From: RGIG6178 sp045612885
GTDB taxonomy: Bacteria > Bacillota_I > Bacilli_A > RFN20 > DUOF01
Reading direction: 5' to 3'
NCBI GenBank assembly: GCA_045612885.1
Contig: JAZKZZ010000035.1
Coordinates: 1-19,373, forward strand
Length of the DNA: 19,373 bases
Shown here piece after piece: positions 8,349-15,131 of this stretch. Numbering within the stretch: the first letter of the stretch is position 1; every line of letters starts with the position of its first letter. A program made the position numbers and the translations under genes. The notes beneath the pieces are model-generated. The model worked only from the letters and a program-made list of their open reading frames with translations, made no database searches and was not told the origin of the DNA.

Positions 8349-8435
8349 GGGCGTGTGGTGGAATTGGTAGACTCGGTGGACTCAAAATCCACTGGTGTAA
8401 CAGCCGTGTGGGTTCAAGTCCCACCACGCCCACCA
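8349..8435 (+). tRNA. tRNA-Leu (anticodon CAA)
   Basis: A class II tRNA with a long variable arm (about 8393-8407). Acceptor stem GGGCGTG (8349-8355) pairs perfectly with CACGCCC (8425-8431); the discriminator is A at 8432 and CCA is encoded at 8433-8435. Anticodon stem GTGGA/TCCAC (8376-8380 and 8388-8392) holds the loop CTCAAAA with anticodon CAA at 8383-8385, reading the TTG codon. T arm GTGGG/CCCAC encloses TTCAAGT. It lies 38 bases after tRNA-His in the same transcript. Confidence 0.97.
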
Positions 8436-8448
8436 AACGTTAATATTG

Positions 8449-8475
8449 ATGAGCATTTTGGATGCTCATTTTTTA
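8449..8475 (+). terminator. Rho-independent terminator of the tRNA unit
   Basis: An 8-bp stem ATGAGCAT/ATGCTCAT (8449-8456 and 8462-8469) with loop TTTGG is followed by a T run, 14 bases after tRNA-Leu. Confidence 0.85.
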
Positions 8476-8530
8476 TTTAGAAAAGTTATGTATTAATTAT
8501 TTCCTTTATTAATATTTGGAAACATAAAAT

Positions 8531-8570
8531 AAAAAGATTGTTAGTTTCTTTTAACAATCTTTAATTTTTA
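8531..8570 (-). terminator. Terminator of the phosphoesterase operon, possibly bidirectional
   Basis: An 11-bp stem AAAGATTGTTA/TAACAATCTTT (8533-8543 and 8552-8562) with an 8-base loop. On the minus strand it lies 13 bases after the zinc-ribbon stop and runs into TTTTTATTTTA. On the plus strand it is followed by AATTTTTATTT, so it may also back up the tRNA terminator. Confidence 0.8.
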
Positions 8571-8575
8571 TTTAT

Positions 8576-8785
8576 CTATTTATTTTTGATTTTTGTAATA
8601 AGTTCATTAATTAATAGTAATGTTTTTTCATCTTCTACTAATTGAGATATTTTTAATAACGTTTCTAATCTAATATTTTGAACTTTAGTATTTTCTAACT
8701 CAATAGCATCTTTATTTAGAGGCATACCACAATTAGGACAATAATTTAATCCAGCTATTGTAGTTTTACAATTTTTACATGTCAT
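8576..8785 (-). CDS. Small zinc-ribbon protein
   Basis: 69 residues. The N-terminal half is a zinc ribbon with two CxxC pairs, C3/C6 and C16/C19 (the second as YCPNCGMPL), expected to bind one zinc ion. The rest (about residues 27-69) is a charged, leucine-rich helix with coiled-coil character, ending in lysines. There is no signal peptide or membrane segment, so it is probably cytosolic. The specific family is not recognised; zinc-ribbon-plus-helix proteins commonly serve as adaptors for nucleic acids or protein partners. The ATG overlaps the stop of the upstream 398-residue gene (ATGA), which implies coupled translation and a joint role. A terminator follows directly, making this the last gene of the operon. 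Confidence 0.8.
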   Translation of the reverse strand: MTCKNCKTTIAGLNYCPNCGMPLNKDAIELENTKVQNIRLETLLKISQLVEDEKTLLLINELITKIKNK

Positions 8786-9978
8786 AAGTGTTTTCCTCCT
8801 TTTGTAGGAGTTCCATTGGTATTTTTTATATTTTTAGGTTTTATCTTTTCTTTTATTACATTACATATTGCTTGCACTAGAAGTTCATTTTTAATTTCTT
8901 CTCTATTTCTTTCCAATTGAAGAGTAAAATCATTAGGAAATAAATTTCCTGACCCCTCAATTACGTTTATTTCATTTGGGGTTATATGTAATGAGAATAC
9001 ATCATATCCCTTTGGTGACTTATCAGGTTTATTTCCTTTAGTCGTTCTTAGATATTCAGCTTGGCCTGTTACATGGTACTCTTTATTATCATTTAATTTA
9101 CCAAATGCATTACCATTTAAAACAAAGATAGTAGTTCCTTTATTTTGACCATTATATCTCTCTACTGATAATTCTTCACTTCTAGCACTTTTACCTTTAT
9201 TTCTCATATTTGTAACCAACTTTATTTCACCATAGATTACACTACCATCATTTAATTGTTTCTCGCATAGTATAAATGGACCTACCCCTTCACTTATATA
9301 GTGAACATTATTTAAATTTATTTCTTTTACAACATCAGCAAACACATCTATGCATAAAGTTTTTTGTATAACGTGTTCTTGATGTCCTTTTATTAAATAA
9401 ATCTCAGCGTCAGCAAATCCCATTTCTTTTGCAATTGTTAAATATCTTTTAATATCAGATATTAACATATTTTTTCTTTCAATTAGACCATGGAATTGCC
9501 CTCTGTTTTGAATTATTTTACTATCTTTATAATCTTTAAATTTCCATTCTTCTCCTAGAATGTTACCACCGATAATAATTTTAACTGCCCCATTAGGATT
9601 ACAACGAGCAAATTGATATCTAATACCATTTTCTAATGTACCTGTTGTAATTCCTTTTTGAGGATTTGAAATATCAAAATAATTAGTTGAAGAATAAAAT
9701 ACTAGCTCAAGTGATTCTTTATTAGACGGAATTATAAATTTTTGATCACTGATAGGATCAGTAGACTTTTCATCTACAAGTTCTAAATAGTCTTCCATTG
9801 TAGCGGCTTCTAAAGCTTTAACAACATCGTTACTAGCTAAATTTATCTTAGTTTGAAAAGCATTATATGAACTACTATCCTTATAATTATCTCCAAATGT
9901 TTTCTTATACCATTGGTCCAAAAGGTGATCTAATTTACTCTGATTATTTTGGAAACCAGTTTTTTTATTATCTACCAT
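8782..9978 (-). CDS. Unrecognised protein, possibly a catalytically dead metallophosphoesterase-fold partner
   Basis: 398 residues, soluble, no signal peptide; I cannot assign it from known families with certainty. The first 80 residues are polar and helical. From about residue 90 it appears to parallel the upstream phosphoesterase strand by strand: SSTNYF (96-101) sits where the neighbour has TDTHFF; KIIIGGN (133-139) where it has VVYGGD; YLIKGHQEH (194-202) where it has VGGNHD; NVHYI (224-228) where it has IQYF; EIKLVTN (251-257) where it has ILLTHS; FVLNGNAF (285-292) where it has LFLGHSH. The 35-residue distance between the last two motifs is the same in both. If right, essentially every metal ligand is lost. 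The C-terminus is lysine-rich. TAATG overlap upstream and ATGA overlap downstream show tight coupling; AAGGAGG precedes the start. The fold assignment is inference. Confidence 0.8.
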   Translation of the reverse strand: MVDNKKTGFQNNQSKLDHLLDQWYKKTFGDNYKDSSSYNAFQTKINLASNDVVKALEAATMEDYLELVDEKSTDPISDQKFIIPSNKESLELVFYSSTNYFDISNPQKGITTGTLENGIRYQFARCNPNGAVKIIIGGNILGEEWKFKDYKDSKIIQNRGQFHGLIERKNMLISDIKRYLTIAKEMGFADAEIYLIKGHQEHVIQKTLCIDVFADVVKEINLNNVHYISEGVGPFILCEKQLNDGSVIYGEIKLVTNMRNKGKSARSEELSVERYNGQNKGTTIFVLNGNAFGKLNDNKEYHVTGQAEYLRTTKGNKPDKSPKGYDVFSLHITPNEINVIEGSGNLFPNDFTLQLERNREEIKNELLVQAICNVIKEKIKPKNIKNTNGTPTKGGKHL

Positions 9979-11108
9979 TATGATTTCCTCCTTTTCTTTG
10001 TCACTGTTTTAACTATGCCTACCACTTGATTCATTTTGCTCTTAGTTTCTTTTAATTGCATAATTTTTTCTATTTCTGCTTCAACTTTTGCAGTTGGATC
10101 AGGCATTCTTTTCATATAATTTAATGCTACATCAGTGTATTCATTAGATTTTTCTTTTAAGATAGGAAATCTTACAATTTCTAAAATATATGGGAATTGC
10201 TTATTATCTTTTTTTGTATAATAAGGATTCTCACGTTCATACAAAAGCGTTACTGTTGCATTTGTGTTAGATCTATCAATATTTTTTGATAGGAAATGTT
10301 CATTTTCTCCTTGGAATGAAGGATCTACTAATATGTGAATTTGATGATCTACAATTCCTACCAATTTGCCATTCTCATCATGACACATATATTGATATGG
10401 AATTATAGTGTTTTCATTAACATGACTATGTCCTAAGAACAAAGCATCAACTCTTATTCCAGTTCTAGCAATAAAGTCTTTTACAACTTTTGCTCCACCA
10501 TCAAGTGGTTTACCAGCTGATCCTGAATGAGTTAAAAGAATATTATAATAGTGAGTACCTACTTTTATTTGAATTAAGGCGTTATTTTCAAAATATTGTA
10601 TATTATGTTTTTCTAAAGCATATTTTAATGGGCTTATACCTACATCTCTTAATCTATTTGCATATGCAGCGTCATGATTTCCTCCAACCCCACAGATTGT
10701 TTTAGAGGCAATCTTACCAATATAAAGGTCGCTTGTAGCTAGATCAATACTATCAGCATTATTTAGTACACTCTGATGAGCATTGGTTTTTCCAGTTAAA
10801 GTAGCCATATCGAAGACATCGCCACCATACACTACTCTTGCATTGGCAACATTGTTTATCCAATCAATTGCCATTGTGCAACGCTCATCATCAAATCCAT
10901 CACCAAAAAAGTGCGTATCAGTCAAATTAACAAATGCAATTTGCTCAAAATTATTCTCATTAACTTTCATAAATCCAAATTTTTGATGGCCAGGATAATT
11001 ATTTACTTTTTGTTTAGAATAGTTTAGTTTTTGGTCTAAAAAATCTAGGCTAACCAAAAAATTAGGATTGTTTTTACAAGTGCTCAACTTGTACTTTTTC
11101 TTAGACAT
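9978..11108 (-). CDS. Calcineurin-like metallophosphoesterase
   Basis: 376 residues. All motifs of the dimetal calcineurin-like phosphoesterase family are present in order: DTH (D64, H66), GGD (D97), GNHD (N144, H145), a histidine in LLTHS (H194) and GHSH (H227, H229), so it should bind two metal ions and cut a phosphodiester or phosphomonoester. The substrate cannot be told; the closest impression is of DNA-repair and phage-type phosphoesterases (Mre11/SbcD superfamily) rather than small cyclic-nucleotide enzymes. An extra N-terminal segment (1-55) and a strongly basic C-terminal tail (KKRRKS) suggest nucleic-acid contact, which is inference. No signal peptide. First gene of a three-gene operon with the dead-looking homologue and the zinc ribbon; promoter immediately upstream. 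Confidence 0.9.
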   Translation of the reverse strand: MSKKKYKLSTCKNNPNFLVSLDFLDQKLNYSKQKVNNYPGHQKFGFMKVNENNFEQIAFVNLTDTHFFGDGFDDERCTMAIDWINNVANARVVYGGDVFDMATLTGKTNAHQSVLNNADSIDLATSDLYIGKIASKTICGVGGNHDAAYANRLRDVGISPLKYALEKHNIQYFENNALIQIKVGTHYYNILLTHSGSAGKPLDGGAKVVKDFIARTGIRVDALFLGHSHVNENTIIPYQYMCHDENGKLVGIVDHQIHILVDPSFQGENEHFLSKNIDRSNTNATVTLLYERENPYYTKKDNKQFPYILEIVRFPILKEKSNEYTDVALNYMKRMPDPTAKVEAEIEKIMQLKETKSKMNQVVGIVKTVTKKRRKS

Positions 11109-11125
11109 TTACATCACCCGACTCC

Positions 11126-11154
11126 ATTATAACATCACCTTAGTGTTATTTAAA
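11126..11154 (-). promoter_or_regulatory. Sigma-A promoter of the phosphoesterase operon
   Basis: On the minus strand: TTTAAA (11154-11149), a 17-base spacer and a perfect TATAAT (11131-11126) preceded by TGT, an extended -10. Transcription should start near 11118, leaving only about 10 bases before the ATG; GGGTGA serves as a weak ribosome site 5 bases from it. Confidence 0.7.
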
Positions 11155-11207
11155 GGAAAAAATTTCTGGTTAGGGCAATTTTTAAATCTATATAATCTAT
11201 AATAAGA

Positions 11208-12113
11208 TTATTTATTATTAGGTATAATAAATCTTAATGTTTGGTTAAGATTCATTATCTCAAATTTTTTACCAACATATATTTCTCCATCTAGACATAT
11301 TTTTGTCTCTTTAGGAGTTTCAATAATTATATTTGAAGCTCTTCTATATTCGATGAATTTTTTAAATTTAGGATTATCTAAATGTGTTCCGTTCTCATAT
11401 TTTCCTATTAATGTTATAAATCTAAATAATGATATAGGTTTTACAATGCAAACCTCTAATAATCCATCTTCATTATTTGATTTTGGAGCACATTTATATT
11501 TTCCTCCAACATATTTACCATTAGCAAAAGTTGCAAGCAGGATACTCTTATTAATTACTAATTCTCCATCAACTCTTATACTACATTTATTACGTCTTGC
11601 CATAAATAAAGAAGCAAAAATACCGGTTGTATAAGATCTTTTGCCTCCTATTACTTTTTTCCTTCTAACTTTATTTGCAATATCGCATACACTAGCTTCA
11701 AATCCCATATTAGTAACATTTATTGAGTAAGTATCATTGACTTTCATTACATCAATTTTAATTTCTTTTCCATTTATTATATTATCAAGTTCTAAGAATT
11801 TTTCTTTTCCTCCATAAACTTTAACAAAATCATTACCACTGCCACATGGGTAAACAGTTACTATTGCGTTACTATGATTAATGGCACCATTTACTACTTC
11901 ATTTAATGTTCCATCTCCCCCACACGCATAAAAAAGAACATCATCTTTATGATTTTTACAATATTCATCTACATAGCGTGTTGCATCTTTTACATCTTTT
12001 GTTATATAAACCTCATAGTCGATTTTATTTTGATATTCTTTTAATTTATCCAATAATTCTTTCTTTATTTCATCTTTACCTGACTTTGGATTGACAATAA
12101 ATACATGTTTCAT
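11208..12113 (-). CDS. Diacylglycerol kinase family lipid kinase
   Basis: 301 residues, normal length for the DagK/YegS/sphingosine-kinase-like family. The N-terminal VNPKSGK (7-13), the nucleotide-binding GGDGTLNEVVNG (65-76) and PCGSGNDF (89-96) are hallmark motifs. A C-terminal beta-sandwich follows, with GGKYKCAPKSNNEDGLLEV and the late LDGE motif. It probably phosphorylates diacylglycerol to phosphatidic acid at the inner membrane face, returning head-group remnants of wall-polymer synthesis to phospholipid synthesis. The exact lipid is not shown by sequence. AGGAGGT precedes the start. It follows the YhhN gene by 10 bases and is probably co-transcribed with it. Confidence 0.93.
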   Translation of the reverse strand: MKHVFIVNPKSGKDEIKKELLDKLKEYQNKIDYEVYITKDVKDATRYVDEYCKNHKDDVLFYACGGDGTLNEVVNGAINHSNAIVTVYPCGSGNDFVKVYGGKEKFLELDNIINGKEIKIDVMKVNDTYSINVTNMGFEASVCDIANKVRRKKVIGGKRSYTTGIFASLFMARRNKCSIRVDGELVINKSILLATFANGKYVGGKYKCAPKSNNEDGLLEVCIVKPISLFRFITLIGKYENGTHLDNPKFKKFIEYRRASNIIIETPKETKICLDGEIYVGKKFEIMNLNQTLRFIIPNNK

Positions 12114-12123
12114 AAATAACCTC

Positions 12124-12792
12124 CTAGTGAATTAGACTCAATACAACTAATAATAGTCCAATAAAATAAAAACCACTATTACATCTTAAAACCCATTTTT
12201 TATCTGGACACTTAAACTTATGCGGGATTAAGAAGTAATCAGAAATCATGAATAATATTAATCCAATGGATAACATATAGTAAGCTATATTATTAACATA
12301 TATTGCTATAGGTATGGATAATGTAGCATGTAATGTAACAGTGAAAATATAGGTTAATATTGGGATTTTTTTATCTTTTAAATCTATCTTCCCTTTTAAA
12401 TTAATAGTAAAGAAAGAGCCCCAAATTATTAATAATAAAGGTATAAAATACCAGATATTTATAAAAGGAATATTGTAATTAATTATACTTATGATTTCAT
12501 ATATGAATATTGTAATATTAGAAGTCATAAAGAAGATGCCACCTCTACTAAAACTAAATAAAAGAAAAACATCACCTAAAAAAGCAAAAGTAATTCCTAA
12601 TAATAATACTAGATGATAACTTAGTAAATCATAATTTAATGAATATGCTATAAGACCATATATAAAAAACATCGATGCTAGAATAATTTTATTAATAGCA
12701 CGTCTTTTAAAATTACCACTTGTCTCAGAAAAAAAGTATGCTATAAGACATCCGATATATAAAAGAATAAAGATACTAGTAAAAATATTCAT
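12124..12792 (-). CDS. YhhN/TMEM86-family membrane protein (lysoplasmalogenase-like)
   Basis: 222 residues with seven or eight membrane helices. Two family landmarks are visible: FLGDVFLLF with G73-D74 in helix 3, and GLILFMISDYFLI with S184-D185 near the C-terminus. Characterised members (mammalian TMEM86, some bacterial YhhN) cleave the vinyl-ether bond of lysoplasmalogens to an aldehyde and a glycerophospho-head group. Plasmalogens occur in anaerobic Bacillota, so the reaction is plausible, but activity here is inferred only from family. AAGGAGAG lies upstream of the ATG. It is the first gene of a two-gene unit with the lipid kinase, which supports a lipid-turnover role. Confidence 0.82.
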   Translation of the reverse strand: MNIFTSIFILLYIGCLIAYFFSETSGNFKRRAINKIILASMFFIYGLIAYSLNYDLLSYHLVLLLGITFAFLGDVFLLFSFSRGGIFFMTSNITIFIYEIISIINYNIPFINIWYFIPLLLIIWGSFFTINLKGKIDLKDKKIPILTYIFTVTLHATLSIPIAIYVNNIAYYMLSIGLILFMISDYFLIPHKFKCPDKKWVLRCNSGFYFIGLLLVVLSLIH

Positions 12793-12813
12793 TTCTATCT
12801 CTCCTTAATACAT

Positions 12814-12841
12814 ATTATAAAGTTTTCATTAATTTATTCAA
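12814..12841 (-). promoter_or_regulatory. Sigma-A promoter of the yhhN-lipid kinase unit
   Basis: On the minus strand: TTGAAT (12841-12836), a 16-base spacer and a perfect TATAAT (12819-12814), about 22 bases before the ATG. Confidence 0.6.
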
Positions 12842-12852
12842 AAGTTATTATA

Positions 12853-12882
12853 TAAAAAAACTATTGATATTACTCAATAGTT
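12853..12882 (-). terminator. Rho-independent terminator after the RNase J gene
   Basis: A 9-bp stem AACTATTGA/TCAATAGTT (12859-12867 and 12874-12882), 6-base loop, followed on the minus strand by a run of seven T. It lies 9 bases beyond the stop of the RNase J gene. Confidence 0.85.
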
Positions 12883-12891
12883 AATTTAAGT

Positions 12892-14562
12892 TTAAATTTC
12901 TACAATCATTGATAAGATAAGAGGATCTTTTCCAATCTCTTTTTTTACATACTTACTTACCTTATCTCTTATTGCTACTCTTTTTTCGTTATAGTCATAA
13001 TATTCATTACTTAATATTTCTGCAACAGTATTAACATAAATATTCGCTATTTCTTTAATTAAATAATCAGAATCTTTAACAAATACCAATCCTCTAGTTT
13101 GAACATCAGGTCCTGCAACAATTTCTTTAGTAGCACTGTCTACTGTAACTCCTAAAATAATTACTCCATCATTAGCTAGTTTAGTTCTATCATTTATAAC
13201 TACACTTCCAGTATCAAATATTCCTAATCCATCAACCATTAATTCTCCTACATGTACAGGTTGTTGTCCTGGAATAATCTTTTCATCTTCAAATCTTACT
13301 ACCATACCATTGTCGAATACTAAGATATTGTTATGATTTAGTCCAATCTTCATCTTATTAGCAATGTTAGCATTACTGATTAAATCTTTATAATATCCTT
13401 TTACAGGTAAATAAAATTTAGGATGTAAGATACTAAGAATAGTTTTTAAATCCTCTTCACGTGCATGCATAGTAGATAAAGATTTGCCTGCAACATTTAT
13501 CACTTTAGCTCCTGTTCTATAAAGATCATCTAATACTTCAACTGCAATAACTTCTACTCCAGGAACAGACTTTGCACCCATGATTACCAAATCTTTCTCG
13601 TTAAGAACCAATCCCTTATCTTGATACTCTTCATTAGCTACCTTTTCAAGCATTCTAAATAGTTTCTCTCCATGACTAGCAACAACGATTAATAAATCAG
13701 ATTGATCTTCATTATGCAAGTCTTCCATTGTAGCTTTATATCTTTCTGGTATTTCAAGTAATCCAGGAATATTGATATTAGAAATTAAATTATCATGATC
13801 AGGATTTAATAGTAATATTTTCTTTCTACATTTTATTCCTAAATTTATTATTTCTTGCATTGCATATAAGTTTTGAGTATATGTAGCAATTAAAATTCTT
13901 CCCCTAAATTCTTCAATATAACGTGATATTAATGGTGTTATTTTATGATTTGGTGAAGTGAAATCTGGTCTTTCGCTTGCTACTGACTCTGCCATTAAAC
14001 ATAAAACTTTCTTTTCAGCAATTTTAGCTATTGCATTTAAATCAGTTTTAAAATTATCATATGACCCACAATCGATAATAAAATCACCCGTATATACTAT
14101 ATAGCCTTGAGTTGTATCAATTGCTACTCCAAATGATTGTGCTACTGAATGTGATGTAGAGAAAAATTTAAATTTTCTATTTGCGATAGCCACGCTGCTA
14201 CTAGGTTCTACAATATTAAAATCAACTTTGATATTTTCTCTATATCTTCTAAAATTATCTTTTATCATAGATGAGGTAACGTTACTACAATACACAGGAG
14301 CAGGGGCAGCCTTTAAAGCAAACGCTAAGGAGCCCATATTATCATCATGTCCATGAGTTATTATATAACCTCTAATTTTATTTTTATTTTCTTCTAAGTA
14401 TGACATATCTGGTATTATTATATCTATTCCAGGCATACTGCTTTCAGGATATTTGATTCCCGCCTCCAAGACAAAAATATCATCGTTTATTTCAACAACA
14501 TACATATTCTTTCCATCTTCGTCAAGGCCACCGAGAGCAAATATCTTAACGATATCACTCAT
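12892..14562 (-). CDS. rnjB: Ribonuclease J-family protein, degenerate (RnjB/J2-like)
   Basis: 556 residues, the full RNase J length: metallo-beta-lactamase and beta-CASP domains (about 1-430) plus a C-terminal domain with VDGLGIFDTGSVVINDR. RNase J enzymes degrade and mature RNA by endonuclease and 5'-3' exonuclease action. The N-terminus (ALGGLDEDGKNMYVVE at 9-24; PGIDIIIPD at 44-52) is typical. Metal-site motifs are partly lost: HGHEDH reads HGHDDN (70-75), the usual DAG reads EAG (33-35), and the PIHGEY motif reads PVKGYY (386-391, K388 in place of histidine). H138, D160 and probably H366 remain. B. subtilis RNase J2 also has an altered metal motif, is weakly active and partners with J1, so I call this J2-like; a full RNase J1 would be expected elsewhere in the genome. 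GGAGG upstream. Monocistronic. Confidence 0.9.
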   Translation of the reverse strand: MSDIVKIFALGGLDEDGKNMYVVEINDDIFVLEAGIKYPESSMPGIDIIIPDMSYLEENKNKIRGYIITHGHDDNMGSLAFALKAAPAPVYCSNVTSSMIKDNFRRYRENIKVDFNIVEPSSSVAIANRKFKFFSTSHSVAQSFGVAIDTTQGYIVYTGDFIIDCGSYDNFKTDLNAIAKIAEKKVLCLMAESVASERPDFTSPNHKITPLISRYIEEFRGRILIATYTQNLYAMQEIINLGIKCRKKILLLNPDHDNLISNINIPGLLEIPERYKATMEDLHNEDQSDLLIVVASHGEKLFRMLEKVANEEYQDKGLVLNEKDLVIMGAKSVPGVEVIAVEVLDDLYRTGAKVINVAGKSLSTMHAREEDLKTILSILHPKFYLPVKGYYKDLISNANIANKMKIGLNHNNILVFDNGMVVRFEDEKIIPGQQPVHVGELMVDGLGIFDTGSVVINDRTKLANDGVIILGVTVDSATKEIVAGPDVQTRGLVFVKDSDYLIKEIANIYVNTVAEILSNEYYDYNEKRVAIRDKVSKYVKKEIGKDPLILSMIVEI

Positions 14563-14606
14563 AAATTATTTCCTCCATTCGACTTAAACGTAATTTAACT
14601 TTGACT

Positions 14607-14635
14607 ATTATAACCAAAATATTTAATTAATACAA
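14607..14635 (-). promoter_or_regulatory. Sigma-A promoter of the RNase J gene
   Basis: On the minus strand: TTGTAT (14635-14630), a 17-base spacer and a perfect TATAAT (14612-14607), leading to a leader of about 38 bases before the ATG at 14562. Confidence 0.65.
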
Positions 14636-14666
14636 CTATATTTCTTTATTAATAAATCTTTTTAAT

Positions 14667-14696
14667 TTGACATGTATTTTTTTGTCAGATTATGAA
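14667..14696 (+). promoter_or_regulatory. Possible upstream promoter or operator of the Lys/Thr-repeat gene
   Basis: A perfect -35 hexamer TTGACA at 14667-14672 is followed after 18 bases by TATGAA (4 of 6 to TATAAT). An inverted repeat TGACA/TGTCA (14668-14672 and 14683-14687) overlaps it and could be a regulator site. This is less convincing than the TTTACA/TATAAT pair downstream. Confidence 0.35.
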
Positions 14697-14714
14697 AAAA
14701 AAACATGCTACATC

Positions 14715-14742
14715 TTTACATCTTTTTCCTCTCATTTATAAT
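14715..14742 (+). promoter_or_regulatory. Strong sigma-A promoter of the Lys/Thr-repeat gene
   Basis: TTTACA (14715-14720, 5 of 6), 16-base spacer, perfect TATAAT (14737-14742). Start expected near 14749; AGAGGTG then lies 7 bases before the ATG at 14777. Confidence 0.75.
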
Positions 14743-14776
14743 ATTATTTATGTAGGGAAAAAAGAGGTGTATTAAA

Positions 14777-15088
14777 ATGGATTATTCAAAAAAGCAAGCT
14801 GAATTAGATTTAGTTAAATGGTTAGATAGTGAAACTAAAAATTATGATACATGTGGTGAGTATACTTATTGTAAAAATTGTAATAAAGAATGTGCTTATC
14901 CTTGTGCATATGCTTATGAAACATTCACTAACGCTACTAAAATTAGTAAGCCAAAAACTACTAAAACAATTAAAACTACAACAGCTAAAAAGCCTACTAC
15001 AACAAAAAAGGCTACAGCAAAGAAAACAACAACAAAGAAAACAACAACTAAAAAGACAACAACAAAGAAAACAACAGTTGCTGCATAA
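14777..15088 (+). CDS. Small cysteine-cluster protein with a histone-H1-like Lys/Thr tail
   Basis: 103 residues in two halves. Residues 1-50 are a compact head with five cysteines, C26-x5-C32-x2-C35-x3-C39-x3-C43, suited to metal binding or disulfides, in the run YCKNCNKECAYPCAYAYE. Residues about 57-100 are almost only lysine, threonine and alanine, built on a KKTTT unit, strongly positive and probably disordered, like the tails of bacterial histone-H1-like proteins. There is no signal peptide, so a cytosolic, DNA- or RNA-coating role is the natural guess; I do not know the family and the function is unproven. The head, good promoter, ribosome site and terminator argue for a real gene; a second plus-strand frame (14829-15149) over the same bases is a shadow that would read through the terminator. 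Confidence 0.85.
   Translation: MDYSKKQAELDLVKWLDSETKNYDTCGEYTYCKNCNKECAYPCAYAYETFTNATKISKPKTTKTIKTTTAKKPTTTKKATAKKTTTKKTTTKKTTTKKTTVAA
15020..15076 (+). repeat. 15-base tandem repeat encoding KKTTT
   Basis: Nearly four copies of a 15-base unit (AAGAAAACAACAACA with small variations such as ACT and AAAAAG) encode the KKTTT tail. It is a likely site of length change by replication slippage in whole units, which keeps the frame. Confidence 0.85.
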
Positions 15089-15090
15089 GA

Positions 15091-15126
15091 AAAAACAGAA
15101 TCATTTAATTGATTCTGTTTTTATTT
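15091..15126 (+). terminator. Bidirectional terminator between convergent genes
   Basis: A 13-bp stem AAAAACAGAATCA/TGATTCTGTTTTT (15091-15103 and 15110-15122) with loop TTTAAT, two bases after the stop of the Lys/Thr-repeat gene. The mirror T run also serves the minus-strand transporter, whose stop is at 15132. Confidence 0.88.
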
Positions 15127-15131
15127 ATAAA

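Noticed and set aside
8227..8443. Two overlapping frames of about 70 codons, one per strand, across the tRNA genes.
   Set aside because: They are translations of tRNA-His and tRNA-Leu, which fold perfectly; no ribosome site or family match.
8349..11125. The phosphoesterase operon as a tRNA-integrated mobile island.
   Set aside because: No integrase, and no repeat of the tRNA-Leu 3' end was found near 11100; base composition looks like the surroundings.
11192..11211. A 7-bp hairpin ATAATCT/AGATTAT at the end of the lipid kinase gene, as a terminator.
   Set aside because: It overlaps the stop codon, is only A-T rich and lacks a continuous T run.
15020..15076. A CRISPR array.
   Set aside because: The 15-base units are contiguous, have no spacers and are coding (KKTTT).
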